DNA of 64,000 nucleotides, from assembly GCF_900107125.1 (NCBI RefSeq), contig NZ_FNOU01000010.1, positions 1 to 64,000 of the forward strand, given 5' to 3'. A program made the translations under genes and the position numbers. The notes under the pieces were generated by a model, which ran no database searches, had not been told where the DNA came from, and saw only the letters and a list, made by a program, of their open reading frames with translations. Below, piece after piece: positions 34,618 to 44,228 of this stretch. The DNA comes from Eubacterium barkeri. GTDB taxonomy: Bacteria > Bacillota > Clostridia > Eubacteriales > Eubacteriaceae. Position 1 is the first letter of the stretch; the number at the start of each line of letters is the position of its first letter.

Positions 34618-35408
34618 AATATCTCCTTTACGTCTTTGGCACCCCGGGCATGCTCAACGAACATTTCCTGGATCGCTTTATTTTCTCCAATTCCCTTGAG
34701 ATGGCATACCACCTCATAGCCCTGGGCCATTAATTGGCTTTTCCAGGATTCATCATCCTCCCCGGCCATGTCATTTTGGGCATGGTCCCCGGCGACAATC
34801 ATAAAGGGCATTAAATGGACTCGTTTATAGCCGCCGGCTTCTAATTTCGGCAGAATATCCGAAAGCTCTGGAAAGCCCTCAACGGTTCCCATAAACACCC
34901 CTGGATAACCGTGATGCTTAAAATAATAATCCATGGCGGGGTAGGCACTATTGGCGTGGTGATCTGTCCCATGACCCATAAAGACACAGGCTTCATCCGC
35001 CGACAACTCCGGGATATCCCCTGCGAGGATTCGGGCCACTGCCTCAAAATCCTCCTGGGTGGTTAGCAGCGGAACCCCCAGGGTCAATGTTTTAAAATCA
35101 TGGGCGTATTGTCTGAGCTCCGAGAGGGTCAAATCGTACTCGTAACCGTTAATGACATGGGTGGTTTGGCAAACCACCTCCTCGTAGCCTTCGGCCTTTA
35201 GGCGTTCCATGGCTTCTAAGGGCGTATCCACAGCCTCACCATCCCGATTTTTAAGCTTTTTAATAATCATCCGGGCAGTAAAAGCCCGGTAGAAATCATA
35301 GTCAGGATAAGCTGCCTTTAGGACATCCTCAATGGCTCCAATGGTTTTCGCCCTGGTTTCGGGATAGGAGGTCCCGAAGCTGATGACAAGGAGTGCTTTC
35401 TTACCCAT
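34614..35408 (-). CDS. cbiK: Anaerobic cobalt chelatase (sirohydrochlorin cobaltochelatase)
   Basis: Inserts Co2+ into sirohydrochlorin, committing precursor to corrinoids. The 264 aa protein is of the CbiK class II type: MGKKALLVISFGTSY, the catalytic His regions QTTHVINGYEYD and FMIVAGDHAQNDM, and MGHGTDHHAN. No signal peptide, so cytoplasmic. The start at 35408 gives the standard N-terminus and overlaps hemL by 8 bases. Confidence 0.95.
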   Translation of the reverse strand: MGKKALLVISFGTSYPETRAKTIGAIEDVLKAAYPDYDFYRAFTARMIIKKLKNRDGEAVDTPLEAMERLKAEGYEEVVCQTTHVINGYEYDLTLSELRQYAHDFKTLTLGVPLLTTQEDFEAVARILAGDIPELSADEACVFMGHGTDHHANSAYPAMDYYFKHHGYPGVFMGTVEGFPELSDILPKLEAGGYKRVHLMPFMIVAGDHAQNDMAGEDDESWKSQLMAQGYEVVCHLKGIGENKAIQEMFVEHARGAKDVKEIL

Positions 35409-36696
35409 GGGCCAGTTCCTCCAGGGCCGCCCGATGGTCGGCAATGGTCTGGGCCACATCCTCTTCGGTATGGGCCGCGGAGAGGAAGATGGCTTCAAAT
35501 TGGGAGGGTGCCAGTAAATTGCCGGCTTCCAGCATCGCCCGGAAATACCGGGCGTACTTTTCAGTATCGCTGGTCATCACCGAGGAAAAATCCACAATAG
35601 GAGTATCCGTGAAGAACTGGCACATCATCCCCTTAAAACGAGTAATTTGTGCAGCGATTCCCGTGGCTTCAATATTGGCTTTAAAACCCTTTTCCAACTG
35701 GATTGCCCGGGCTTCCATGGCATCGTACACCTCGGGATGAGCCTTTAAATACCCCAGGGTATTGAGCCCCATGGCCATGGCAATGGGGTTGCCGGAAAGG
35801 GTGCCGGCCTGGTACACCGGCCCGGTGGGGGCCAGCTTTTCCATAATATCCCGACGTCCGCCAAAAGCTCCCACAGGCATTCCGCCTCCGATGATCTTAC
35901 CCAGGGTCGTTAAGTCCGGAGTAATGCCCATGACCTCCTGGGCACCACCGTAGGCCACCCGAAATCCGGTGATGACCTCATCAAAGATGAGGAGGGCACC
36001 GTTGTCCTCGGTTATTTTCTGAAGGCCTTCCATAAAGGCCTGGGTTGGAGGGACCACCCCCATATTTCCAGCCACAGGCTCCACGATAATGGCGGCAATC
36101 TCCCCGTCATTTTCGCTAAAGAGGGCTTTAACAGAATCCAAATCGTTATAGGTGGCCACCAGGGTATCCTGGGCTGCACCCTCGGTAACCCCGGCGCTGG
36201 TGGGAACCCCAAAGGTCAGGGTACCAGACCCGGATTTAACCAGGAGAGCATCGCTGTGGCCGTGGTAGCATCCCTCAAATTTAATGAATTTATTCCGGCC
36301 GGTGTAGCCCCGGGCCAGGCGAAGGGCTGACATGGTGGCCTCGGTGCCAGAGTTGACCATCCGCACCATGTCCATGGAGGGATAGGCGTCACAGATCAGC
36401 TCGGCCATTTCCACTTCAATTTCCGTGGGGGCACCGTAGGTGTTTCCTTTGGCCAGGGCTTCTTCGATCCCCTGATAGTAAATGGGAGAGCTGTGGCCTA
36501 AAATCAAGGGACCCCAGGAACAGATATAATCCCGATAGGTGTTGCCATCGGCATCGGTGATGTGGGACCCCTTGGCGTGGTCTACAAAGACCGGGGGCAT
36601 TCCCACGGAGCCAAAGGCCCGGACCGGGCTGTTGACCCCCCCGGGGATGGTTTTACAGGCCCGGGTGAAGAGTTGTTCAGACTGACTGTGTTCCAT
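35401..36696 (-). CDS. hemL: Glutamate-1-semialdehyde 2,1-aminomutase
   Basis: PLP enzyme making 5-aminolevulinate from glutamate-1-semialdehyde (C5 pathway). 431 aa with the N-terminal PGGVNSPVRAF, NSGTEATMSALRLARG near 120, CYHGHSD near 150, and the PLP lysine in TLGKIIGGGMPVGAFGG near 265. Start is immediately after the hemB stop. The C5 pathway enzyme hemA is in the same operon. Confidence 0.95.
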   Translation of the reverse strand: MEHSQSEQLFTRACKTIPGGVNSPVRAFGSVGMPPVFVDHAKGSHITDADGNTYRDYICSWGPLILGHSSPIYYQGIEEALAKGNTYGAPTEIEVEMAELICDAYPSMDMVRMVNSGTEATMSALRLARGYTGRNKFIKFEGCYHGHSDALLVKSGSGTLTFGVPTSAGVTEGAAQDTLVATYNDLDSVKALFSENDGEIAAIIVEPVAGNMGVVPPTQAFMEGLQKITEDNGALLIFDEVITGFRVAYGGAQEVMGITPDLTTLGKIIGGGMPVGAFGGRRDIMEKLAPTGPVYQAGTLSGNPIAMAMGLNTLGYLKAHPEVYDAMEARAIQLEKGFKANIEATGIAAQITRFKGMMCQFFTDTPIVDFSSVMTSDTEKYARYFRAMLEAGNLLAPSQFEAIFLSAAHTEEDVAQTIADHRAALEELAHG

Positions 36697-37662
36697 TTAT
36701 TGGTACGCTCCAATCAAAGCCTTGAGTTCCTTGGCAAAATAGGTGATGATGATGCCGGCACCAGCACGTTTGATACACAACAGGCTTTCGTAAATGGCCC
36801 GTTCATCCAGTAATCCGGCATCCACTGCATTACGGATCATGGCATATTCCCCGCTGACCTGGTAGGCGGCCATGGGCAGGAAGGAAAGCTCCTTGGCCTT
36901 GGCGATGATATCCAAATAGGGCATGGCAGGCTTCACCATGACGATATCCACCCCTTCCTCCACATCCAGGGCCACTTCCTTCATGGCTTCCTCCACGTTG
37001 GCAGGGTCCATCTGATAGCTCTTCCGATCCCCGAAAGCCGGCGCAGAATTGGCGGCATCCCGGAAGGGGCCGTAGAAGGTGGAGGCGTATTTCGCCGAAT
37101 ACCCCATAATGGGAATACTTTCAAAGCCAGCCTCATCCAGGGCATCCCGCAGGGCCTCTATATGGCCGTCCATCATATCCGAGGGGGCGACCATATCCGC
37201 CCCGGCCATTGCCTGGCTCACGGCGACCTTACACAGGGTTTTAAGGGATTTATCCCGCTTAATCTCCCCATTACCATGGAAGAAGCAGCAGTGACCGTCA
37301 CTTTTGAATTCACACAAACACACATCGCAAATGACGTACATTTCCGGGTCCACGGCCTTAATGGTGCGGACTGCTTTCTGAACGATGCCATCCTCTACAA
37401 AGGCTGGGGTAGCTTCAGCATCCTTCTCATCCGGCACCCCGAAGAGGATGACATAGCGGATCCCCAGGTCCTTGAGCTGTACCACCTCAGCTTCCAGCAT
37501 ATCCAGGGACAGATGGTACTGGCCCTTCATGGAGGGGATCTCCCGGCGAATGCCTTCCCCATCCACCACAAACAGAGGATAAACCACATCCTCCATGGAG
37601 AGGGTAGTTTCCCGGATCAGGCTCCGGACGGCCGCATTCTTACGTAATCTAGTGGGTAACAT
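36697..37662 (-). CDS. hemB: Porphobilinogen synthase (ALA dehydratase)
   Basis: Condenses two 5-aminolevulinates into porphobilinogen. 321 aa with the zinc-site cysteine cluster CDVCLCEFKSDGHC near 115-130, Schiff-base lysines in GYSAKYASTFYGPFRDA and MVKPAMPYLD. The complete three-cysteine site marks it as a zinc-dependent form. Overlaps the end of cobA-hemD by 14 bases. Confidence 0.95.
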   Translation of the reverse strand: MLPTRLRKNAAVRSLIRETTLSMEDVVYPLFVVDGEGIRREIPSMKGQYHLSLDMLEAEVVQLKDLGIRYVILFGVPDEKDAEATPAFVEDGIVQKAVRTIKAVDPEMYVICDVCLCEFKSDGHCCFFHGNGEIKRDKSLKTLCKVAVSQAMAGADMVAPSDMMDGHIEALRDALDEAGFESIPIMGYSAKYASTFYGPFRDAANSAPAFGDRKSYQMDPANVEEAMKEVALDVEEGVDIVMVKPAMPYLDIIAKAKELSFLPMAAYQVSGEYAMIRNAVDAGLLDERAIYESLLCIKRAGAGIIITYFAKELKALIGAYQ

Positions 37663-39175
37663 GGTCTTTCTCCTTTTTCATTTCAAGCATTGCCTTTAAC
37701 ATTCCGTCAATGGTATATTCCGCGGCTTCAAGATCCACGGACAGTCCCAAATCCACCATTCGCCCTGAGGTCACCGGCCCGATGGAGACACAGACCGCAG
37801 ATTTTGTCAGGGTAATGTTTTCAGGACCGATTTTCTCCACAAAGAACTGTGCCGTGGTGGAGCTGGTAAAGGTGATATAGTCAATGGCCCCTGATCTAAG
37901 CAGGGCCAGGGCATCCACATCATCCTGGGTTTCCCGGATGGTCTCATAAATGGGGATTTCCTCCACCGGGCAGATTTTAGCCAGCTCTTCGGCCACCAGG
38001 ACCCGGGCATTTTTAGACCGGGGCAGCAGCACCCGGCTGTGGACGCTTAGCAGAGGCGCTAAGCCTGCCACCAGCTCCTCGCCCACATATTTTTGTGGCA
38101 CGAAGTCCGGCACGATGCCATGGGCCTTTAACAGGTCTGCCGTAGCCTTCCCAATGGCGGTGACATGAAGCCCCCCAAAGGCACGGCTGTCCATCCCTGC
38201 GGAGGCCAGGGCCGAGAAGAACAGCTCCACCCCATTGACACTGGTGAAGATGATGTGGGTGTAATCCGATAAAGTCGGAAGCACCGCATCCAGATGTGCC
38301 ATGGCCTCTGGTATCGGACTGATCTTAATCGTGGGATATTCGATGGTAGCTGCCCCCAAATCCTGGAGCTTTTTCACCATGGAGGATGCCTGGGTCCGGG
38401 AACGGGTGACTAAGACGGTCTTCCCAAAAAGGGGACGATTGTCGAAAAACCGCAGCTTTTCCCGCTTACTGACCACATCCCCCACCACAATAAGGCTGGG
38501 GGCGGTGATCTGGGCGGCGGTGGCAATCTCAGAAATGGTGGCTAAGGTCCCCGTGACCACCCGCTGTTCAGGGGTAGAGGCCCGATGGACCAGGGCCGCC
38601 GGACGGGTGGCCTCCATACCGTTTTCCATGAGCCTTTCGGTAATCTTCTGGAGGTTCTCCACGCCCATTAAAAAGACGATGGTCCCCTTTGATTTCCCTA
38701 AAACCGGCCAATCCAAATCGTTATTATCTGATTTCAGATGTCCGGTCACCACCTGGAAGGAGGAGGTGCAATCCCGATGGGTAATGGGAATGCCGGCATA
38801 GGCCAGTCCCCCAATGGCTGAGGTAATCCCTGGGATTACCTCGAAGGCTACCCCGGCATCGTAGAGGATTTCCCCTTCTTCACCGCCACGGCCAAAGACG
38901 TAGGGGTCTCCCCCTTTTAAGCGTACCACGGTTTTCCCAGCTTGTCCCAGCTCCACCAGAAGGGCATTGGTTTCATCCTGGGTGCGGTAATGGTTGGAGG
39001 ACCGCTTGCCCACATAGTATTTTTCACAGTCAGGCCCCACATAGTTTAAGAACTCTGGATTCACCAGGGCATCGTAGACCACGGCATCACAGGTTTCCAG
39101 CTTTTCCCGGGCCTTGACCGTCAGCAGTCCCGGGTCCCCACAGCCGCCCCCGGTTAGATATATCATTCCGCTCAT
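37649..39175 (-). CDS. cobA-hemD: Uroporphyrinogen-III C-methyltransferase / uroporphyrinogen-III synthase fusion
   Basis: 508 aa fusion. Residues 1-245 are SUMT (CobA): YLTGGGCGDPGLLTVKA, VVRLKGGDPYVFGRGGEE, PGITSAIGGLAYAGIPITHR. Residues about 255-505 are HemD: KTVLVTRSRTQASSMVKKL and ITFTSSTTAQFF. It cyclises hydroxymethylbilane to uroporphyrinogen III and dimethylates it to precorrin-2. The start ATG at 39175 overlaps the hemC stop (ATGA). A fused form is common in Clostridia. Confidence 0.95.
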   Translation of the reverse strand: MSGMIYLTGGGCGDPGLLTVKAREKLETCDAVVYDALVNPEFLNYVGPDCEKYYVGKRSSNHYRTQDETNALLVELGQAGKTVVRLKGGDPYVFGRGGEEGEILYDAGVAFEVIPGITSAIGGLAYAGIPITHRDCTSSFQVVTGHLKSDNNDLDWPVLGKSKGTIVFLMGVENLQKITERLMENGMEATRPAALVHRASTPEQRVVTGTLATISEIATAAQITAPSLIVVGDVVSKREKLRFFDNRPLFGKTVLVTRSRTQASSMVKKLQDLGAATIEYPTIKISPIPEAMAHLDAVLPTLSDYTHIIFTSVNGVELFFSALASAGMDSRAFGGLHVTAIGKATADLLKAHGIVPDFVPQKYVGEELVAGLAPLLSVHSRVLLPRSKNARVLVAEELAKICPVEEIPIYETIRETQDDVDALALLRSGAIDYITFTSSTTAQFFVEKIGPENITLTKSAVCVSIGPVTSGRMVDLGLSVDLEAAEYTIDGMLKAMLEMKKEKDHVTH

Positions 39176-40080
39176 CCATCCACCTGACCTTTCATGGCAA
39201 TTGCCAATTGATTTCCGATTTCTGCTGCCTGACGGGCATCCCCCCTGAGGGTATCCGCCACCAAACGGCTGCCGTCCTCGGTGCCGTACAGCCCGTGGAG
39301 GCAAATGCTGCCGTCCTCAGTCAGCTCACAATAGGCTCCGATGGGGATATGGCAATCCCCATTAAGTCCCACCAGGAATCCCCGTTCCGCTTCCATCTGG
39401 ACCCGGGTCCGGTCATCACAAACCGTAGCCATGAGGGCCTTAACGTCCTCGTTATCCTCCCGGATTTCCACCGCCAGGATTCCCTGGGCCGGGGCACAGA
39501 CAAAGGTGCTGGGATCCAGGGGGATCACATGGTACTCTGGCGCATCGTACACGCCGATGCGGCGCATCCCCGCCGTCGCCAGGATGATCCCGTCTAATCC
39601 CTGCTCCTGCATCTTTCGGATGCGGGTATCGATATTCCCCCGAATCCCCACAATTTCTAAATCCGGACGCAGGGCCTTAAGCTGATAAATCCGACGCTTA
39701 CTCCCTGTGGCCACCACCGCCCCTTGGGGCAGGTCCAAAACACTGGTGATGGCATGGGGGGTAACCAGGACGTCCGAAGGGTCCTCCCGCTTCGGTGGTA
39801 CTGACAGGGTCAGGCCCTCTGGCAGGGATGAAGGCATATCCTTCATACTATGGACCGCCATCTGGATTTCTCCGGATAGCAAGGCATCCTCCAACTCCTT
39901 GGTAAAGAGGCCCTTATCCCCAATGGCATCCAATGCCTTATGTTGGATGGTATCCCCCTTGGTGGTGATGATTTTAAGTTCAAAATCCACCTGGGGATTA
40001 GCTTTTCGGAGGATATCCAGCAGCCAGTTGGTTTGCACCACTGCCAGCTTACTCCCCCGGGAACCGACTATAATTTTCAT
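39172..40080 (-). CDS. hemC: Hydroxymethylbilane synthase (porphobilinogen deaminase)
   Basis: Polymerises four porphobilinogens. From the ATG at 40080 it is 302 aa: KIIVGSRGSKLAVVQT at the N-terminus, the HSMKDMPSSLP region near 75 and the dipyrromethane-cofactor loop near residue 240, where the usual GGCHxPIG motif reads NGDCHIPIGAYCE. A GTG at 40095 is an alternative start. The ATG overlaps the sirC stop. Confidence 0.94.
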   Translation of the reverse strand: MKIIVGSRGSKLAVVQTNWLLDILRKANPQVDFELKIITTKGDTIQHKALDAIGDKGLFTKELEDALLSGEIQMAVHSMKDMPSSLPEGLTLSVPPKREDPSDVLVTPHAITSVLDLPQGAVVATGSKRRIYQLKALRPDLEIVGIRGNIDTRIRKMQEQGLDGIILATAGMRRIGVYDAPEYHVIPLDPSTFVCAPAQGILAVEIREDNEDVKALMATVCDDRTRVQMEAERGFLVGLNGDCHIPIGAYCELTEDGSICLHGLYGTEDGSRLVADTLRGDARQAAEIGNQLAIAMKGQVDG

Positions 40081-40661
40081 TGCTCCTTCTCCCACTCTTT
40101 CTGTAATTCGTCCACACTCATTGCTGCCTGGGTCCTTAAACGGGCCTGCTTTTCATCCTTATCCAGGGATGATGCCAGGGTTCTTTGCCGCAGCTTTTTC
40201 AAATAGGTCAGCCGCAGGGCGTAGCTTTCATCGTAACGCATCCGAAGCTCAGACACAATGGCCTTAGTCAAGGTCGGGCTGGCCCCCTCGGTACATACTG
40301 ACAAGGTCAGGTCCCCCCGGCGAACCACCGATGGAAAGATAAAATCCGAAGCCCCAGGATTATCCACGCAATTCACCAGGATTCCCCGGGCTTTACAATC
40401 CGACACAATTTGGGCATTGACTCCGGCATCGTCCGTTGCCGCAACCACCAGGGCCATTCCCTCTAAGCACTCCTGGCCATAGTTTGACAGGCATAGGGTT
40501 GCTCCGGCCACTGCCTCCACAGGAAGGTCCGCCGTAACCAGGGTGAGGGCACAGCCAGCTTCAGCCAAGGTCCTTGCCCGGCGGCATCCTACGCTCCCAC
40601 CGCCAACCACCAGAGCCTTTCGTCCCTCTGTGGTGAAAAGCAGGGGTAGGCGCCCGGCCAT
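40077..40661 (-). CDS. sirC: Precorrin-2 dehydrogenase / sirohydrochlorin-forming protein (CysG N-terminal type)
   Basis: NAD-dependent oxidation of precorrin-2 to sirohydrochlorin, the substrate of CbiK. 194 aa, Rossmann motif VVGGGSVGCRRA near the N-terminus, AATDD near 75, and NCVDNPGASDFIFPSVVRRGDL, as in CysG-B/Met8p. Whether it also chelates iron for siroheme cannot be told. It overlaps hemA by one base and hemC by an ATGA junction. Confidence 0.9.
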   Translation of the reverse strand: MAGRLPLLFTTEGRKALVVGGGSVGCRRARTLAEAGCALTLVTADLPVEAVAGATLCLSNYGQECLEGMALVVAATDDAGVNAQIVSDCKARGILVNCVDNPGASDFIFPSVVRRGDLTLSVCTEGASPTLTKAIVSELRMRYDESYALRLTYLKKLRQRTLASSLDKDEKQARLRTQAAMSVDELQKEWEKEQ

Positions 40662-41902
40662 TACTGCCCCTCCTGGGTCAGGAAGGCAATGGTTTTTTCA
40701 AAACGCAGGATGTCATCCTCATTATCCAGGGTTTTCAGCTGGCGAATGGAGGGCATCACCATTTCTCTGAATTTCGACCGGACAATTTTTGACAGGAATT
40801 CTTCCTCCTTCTCCGTCAGCTTCAAGCGGCCATTTAAAATCTCGATGGTTTCGTCCGCCAGCTCTCCGGCATGGCTATTAAAATGGGCCACCATATTGTC
40901 CACCTTGGATTTGGTGATCCACACCATGAGCCCATCAATTTCGCTGTCGATTTCTCCCTCAATCTTTGCAGCGATTTGTTCCCGGTAGTGCATCTTTTCA
41001 TCGATGATATGCTTAAAATCATCCACGGTAATCAGATCCACGTCGGGCATCTCACTAATGGCTGGCTCCACATCCCGGGGAAGGGCCATATCGATGATCA
41101 TCAGGGGCTTTTTCCGCTTGGTCATCAGCTCCTGTTTCAGGACCACGTGGGGGGAGGCCGTAGCGGAAATGACCACGTCCATTTCCTCAATGGCAGTGTA
41201 CCGATCATCGTATTGGAGGACATTCACTCCTTTGTATATCCCCCGGTATTCGTCCCCGGGGTGGTAGGTCCGGTTGGTCATATACACCGAGTGGAATCCC
41301 TCGGCCGCCATGTAGCGCAGGGCCAAAATCCCCATTTTCCCGGAACCGATGATAAGGACCCGTTTATCCGCGTAATCCGCGTAGGTTCGTTTGATGTGCT
41401 TCACCGCCGTAGAGCTTAAAGATACCGGGGTTTCAGAAATTTTATACACTGTTTTAACTTTTTTGGCAAAGGTAACGGCCTCCCGAAAGATCTTGGTGAG
41501 ATATTTTCCGGCCCCCCCCACGGACTGGGCTTTTTCCAGGGCATCTTTAGCCTGTCCCAGAATCTGGTCCTCTCCTAAAATCATAGAGTCCAGCCCTGTG
41601 ACCACCCGGTAAAGATGGAGCATAGCCTCTCTTTCCCTGTAGCTAAACAGATAATCCTCAAGCTCTGGGGATTTCGCCTTTAGGTAGTAGTCCTTCAGAA
41701 CAGCCAGGGCCGCCTCTGGGTTCCGGGTGGCGGCATAAATTTCACTGCGGTTACAGGTGGAAAGAATCAAAACCTCGGCAATGGCCGCCTCATGTTTCAG
41801 GGCCTCAATGCCTTCCTTCAGGGTTCTGGTCATAAAAGAGCCCTTCTCCCGGATGTTTAAGGGCGTATTCTTATGGTTGATCCCCACGACGACGATCTTC
41901 AT
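40661..41902 (-). CDS. hemA: Glutamyl-tRNA reductase
   Basis: First committed step of tetrapyrrole synthesis by the C5 pathway: reduces glutamyl-tRNA to glutamate-1-semialdehyde with NADPH. 413 aa, catalytic Cys50 in LSTCNRSEIYA, GEDQILGQAK near 110, and the NADPH site GSGKMG near 180. The N-terminus MKIVVVGINHKNTPLNIRE is standard. Starts one base after the cbiT stop. Confidence 0.95.
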   Translation of the reverse strand: MKIVVVGINHKNTPLNIREKGSFMTRTLKEGIEALKHEAAIAEVLILSTCNRSEIYAATRNPEAALAVLKDYYLKAKSPELEDYLFSYREREAMLHLYRVVTGLDSMILGEDQILGQAKDALEKAQSVGGAGKYLTKIFREAVTFAKKVKTVYKISETPVSLSSTAVKHIKRTYADYADKRVLIIGSGKMGILALRYMAAEGFHSVYMTNRTYHPGDEYRGIYKGVNVLQYDDRYTAIEEMDVVISATASPHVVLKQELMTKRKKPLMIIDMALPRDVEPAISEMPDVDLITVDDFKHIIDEKMHYREQIAAKIEGEIDSEIDGLMVWITKSKVDNMVAHFNSHAGELADETIEILNGRLKLTEKEEEFLSKIVRSKFREMVMPSIRQLKTLDNEDDILRFEKTIAFLTQEGQ

Positions 41903-41903
41903 C

Positions 41904-42488
41904 CTACTCTTCCTTCTTTCCTGCGGTAATAATGAAAATGGGGTTGGCCGCCTTCAGCATCGTCAGACCCCCTACCCGTTCTCCCCGGGTAATGCCCACC
42001 TGTATGATTTCCACATCCTCAAACCGGGCCTCCAGGGCTTCCTTTGCGGCACAGGCATTCTCCAGGGTTACAAAATTACAGACCAGCCGTCCACCGGGTC
42101 TTAGGTGGCACCGGCACCAATCCAGTATTTCCGTCAGACAACCGCCAGTCCCCCCGACAATGACCTTATCCACCTCATCCGGCACCAGGGAAAATCCCTC
42201 GGGGGCAAAGTGGGGAATCAGGGTGACGTTTTGGGCGTCGAATTCCTCGGCGTTGCGTTCCACCAATTCCTGGGCATCCTCCTTCCCTTCCAATGTCCAG
42301 ACGTGTCCGGCATAGGCGGCATGGGCAGCCTCCATGGTGAGTCCCCCGGTCCCTGCTCCAATCTCCAGGACCACATCATCCTTATTAATGCCCAACAGGG
42401 CGATGGTGAGGACACGGATTTCCCGCTTCGTCATGGGGGCCTTCCCCCGGACGTACTCACTATCCTTATACGCTGCAATTTCACTCAT
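41904..42488 (-). CDS. cbiT: Cobalt-precorrin-6B C15-methyltransferase (decarboxylating)
   Basis: Methylates C15 and decarboxylates the C12 acetate side chain. 194 aa class I SAM methyltransferase with VLEIGAGTGGLT near 40 and GGTGG near 115. The N-terminal PMTKREIR pattern is characteristic of CbiT. Chosen start ATG at 42488 overlaps the cbiE stop; a TTG two codons earlier is possible. CbiE and CbiT are separate genes here, unlike the fused CobL. Confidence 0.92.
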   Translation of the reverse strand: MSEIAAYKDSEYVRGKAPMTKREIRVLTIALLGINKDDVVLEIGAGTGGLTMEAAHAAYAGHVWTLEGKEDAQELVERNAEEFDAQNVTLIPHFAPEGFSLVPDEVDKVIVGGTGGCLTEILDWCRCHLRPGGRLVCNFVTLENACAAKEALEARFEDVEIIQVGITRGERVGGLTMLKAANPIFIITAGKKEE

Positions 42489-43107
42489 CGGCAATCACCA
42501 CCACAGACATCCCCTGCTCTTCAAAGGAGAGTGCCTCTTGAACACTGAGCCGGCAAATCCGCTCCTCGGGATAGGATAGGTTCTCGCCGACGTAAATCCA
42601 TTTGCTATCGTATCCGGCATCCACCAGCATTTTTGCGATGGCCGCCGTGTTCTGCTCCGCATCCGTCAGAACCCCCAGGGTCCCTGTCAATGTCAGACGG
42701 GCAATGAGATCCTGCTTACGGCCGTGGAGGCTCATGAGCTGAGCATCCTGCCAGGGCATCCTGATCTTCGCAAAAAGATATTGAAGGGATGAAATCCCGG
42801 GAATCGCCTCGATATCCGTCACAGGAATGACCTTCTTGGTATAGGACAGCAAGCTGTAAAACCCACAGTCCCCGGAAACCACAATGGCCGTCCGCCGATT
42901 CTTATATAAATACTTCGCCTGGGCCATGAGCTCCGACAGGGGCTTTCCGCCGCCAATGAGCAGGATTTCCTTGCCCTCGGTATCAAAGCTTTCCAAATGG
43001 CGCTTGCCGCAGAGAATGACCTCAGCCTCTGCAATAGCGGCCTTTGCCACCGGCAATATGTAATCGGGATGGCCTGGTCCCAGGCCGATCACCTTGATTG
43101 GTTGCAT
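42481..43107 (-). CDS. cbiE: Cobalt-precorrin-7 C5-methyltransferase
   Basis: SAM-dependent methylation at C5. 208 aa tetrapyrrole methylase with VIGLGPGHPDYILPVAKAAI, VSGDCGFYSLLSY near 80 and IPGISSLQYLFAKI near 103, which are CbiE/CobL-N features. Overlaps both neighbours (cbiD by 19 bases, cbiT by 8). Confidence 0.92.
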   Translation of the reverse strand: MQPIKVIGLGPGHPDYILPVAKAAIAEAEVILCGKRHLESFDTEGKEILLIGGGKPLSELMAQAKYLYKNRRTAIVVSGDCGFYSLLSYTKKVIPVTDIEAIPGISSLQYLFAKIRMPWQDAQLMSLHGRKQDLIARLTLTGTLGVLTDAEQNTAAIAKMLVDAGYDSKWIYVGENLSYPEERICRLSVQEALSFEEQGMSVVVIADE

Positions 43108-44228
43108 ATGCGTCCTTCCATTTCCTTTGCGCCTGAGCTGGCTCCTAAATATCCATGGGCTTTGGAGAAGAGAACCACCTCAATGTGGATATTACCATAG
43201 ACCTTGCCTTCACAGCGCTTCTTAACGGCCTCAGCCAAATGGTCGAAATACCCGGTCAGCCCTGCCTCCAGCAAATAATCTGTGGCCTCATCAGTGGTGG
43301 TACTCCCCATGATCTTAGCCACACAGGTCTGATCTGCCCCCAGCAGCGCCCCATGGGCCGCCAGGATTTCCATCCGCCCGTCGCACACCCCGCTGTGGGT
43401 ATTGAAGAGTCCTCCAGCCACCTTTACCAGCTTTCCCAAGTGGCCCACAAAAAGAATTTCTGAAATATCAAAGCCCTCGGCTTCTTCTAACATATAGCCC
43501 ACGTAGTTACTGGTTTTCACCATACGGTTTTCCGGCAGTCCTTGTTCCAGAGCAAAGTCCTTGCCGTAATTACCGGGAATAAAAATGATGGGGTCCATTT
43601 CCTGGGCCTTGAGCATGGAAATCTCCAGTTTCATGGAGGCCTTCAGGGCGTCCTCACTCATGGGCTCTACGATTCCGGATGTCCCCACAATGGATAATCC
43701 CCCCTGGATACCGAGCTTGGGGTTAAAGGTGCGCTTGGCTAATTCCACCCCATCTGGAATGGAAATTTCTACCTCAAAGCCCCCTTCATACCTCTGCGCC
43801 TGCATGATTTTCATCATTTCCCGGGTAATCATCTGGCGGGGTACCGGGTTGATGGCCGGCTCTCCCACCGGAACGGATAGCCCCTTCAGGGTCACCACAC
43901 CAACACCGACCCCAGCAGAAAAGCGGATGCCTGGCTCATCCTGGGAACGGACCGTGACGTAAACCTTCACCCCATTGGTGATATCCGGATCGTCACCAGC
44001 GTCTTTAATGACACTGCACCGGGCCCAGCCCTCCCCCACTTCTGGGTCATGGAGTGTTAAATCCAGGGGCCAGCCCTTGGGGGTATCGATAATCACGTGC
44101 TTCACCCGGACTCCGGTTAAGAGCATCCGTGTGGCCCCGGCAGCAGCTGCCGTGGCGCAGGAGCCGGTGGTATAGCCGTAGCGCAGGCGCTTTCCACCCT
44201 TCTCCACGTATTTTTCAAACACGGTCAT
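43089..44228 (-). CDS. cbiD: Cobalt-precorrin-5B C1-methyltransferase
   Basis: SAM-dependent methylation at C1; structurally distinct from the other corrin methylases. 379 aa with the signature LRYGYTTGSCATAAAAGA near the N-terminus, GEPAINPVPRQMI near 125 and FVGHLGKLVKVAGG near 265. Start overlaps the cbiL stop (ATGA). Confidence 0.94.
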   Translation of the reverse strand: MTVFEKYVEKGGKRLRYGYTTGSCATAAAAGATRMLLTGVRVKHVIIDTPKGWPLDLTLHDPEVGEGWARCSVIKDAGDDPDITNGVKVYVTVRSQDEPGIRFSAGVGVGVVTLKGLSVPVGEPAINPVPRQMITREMMKIMQAQRYEGGFEVEISIPDGVELAKRTFNPKLGIQGGLSIVGTSGIVEPMSEDALKASMKLEISMLKAQEMDPIIFIPGNYGKDFALEQGLPENRMVKTSNYVGYMLEEAEGFDISEILFVGHLGKLVKVAGGLFNTHSGVCDGRMEILAAHGALLGADQTCVAKIMGSTTTDEATDYLLEAGLTGYFDHLAEAVKKRCEGKVYGNIHIEVVLFSKAHGYLGASSGAKEMEGRICNQSR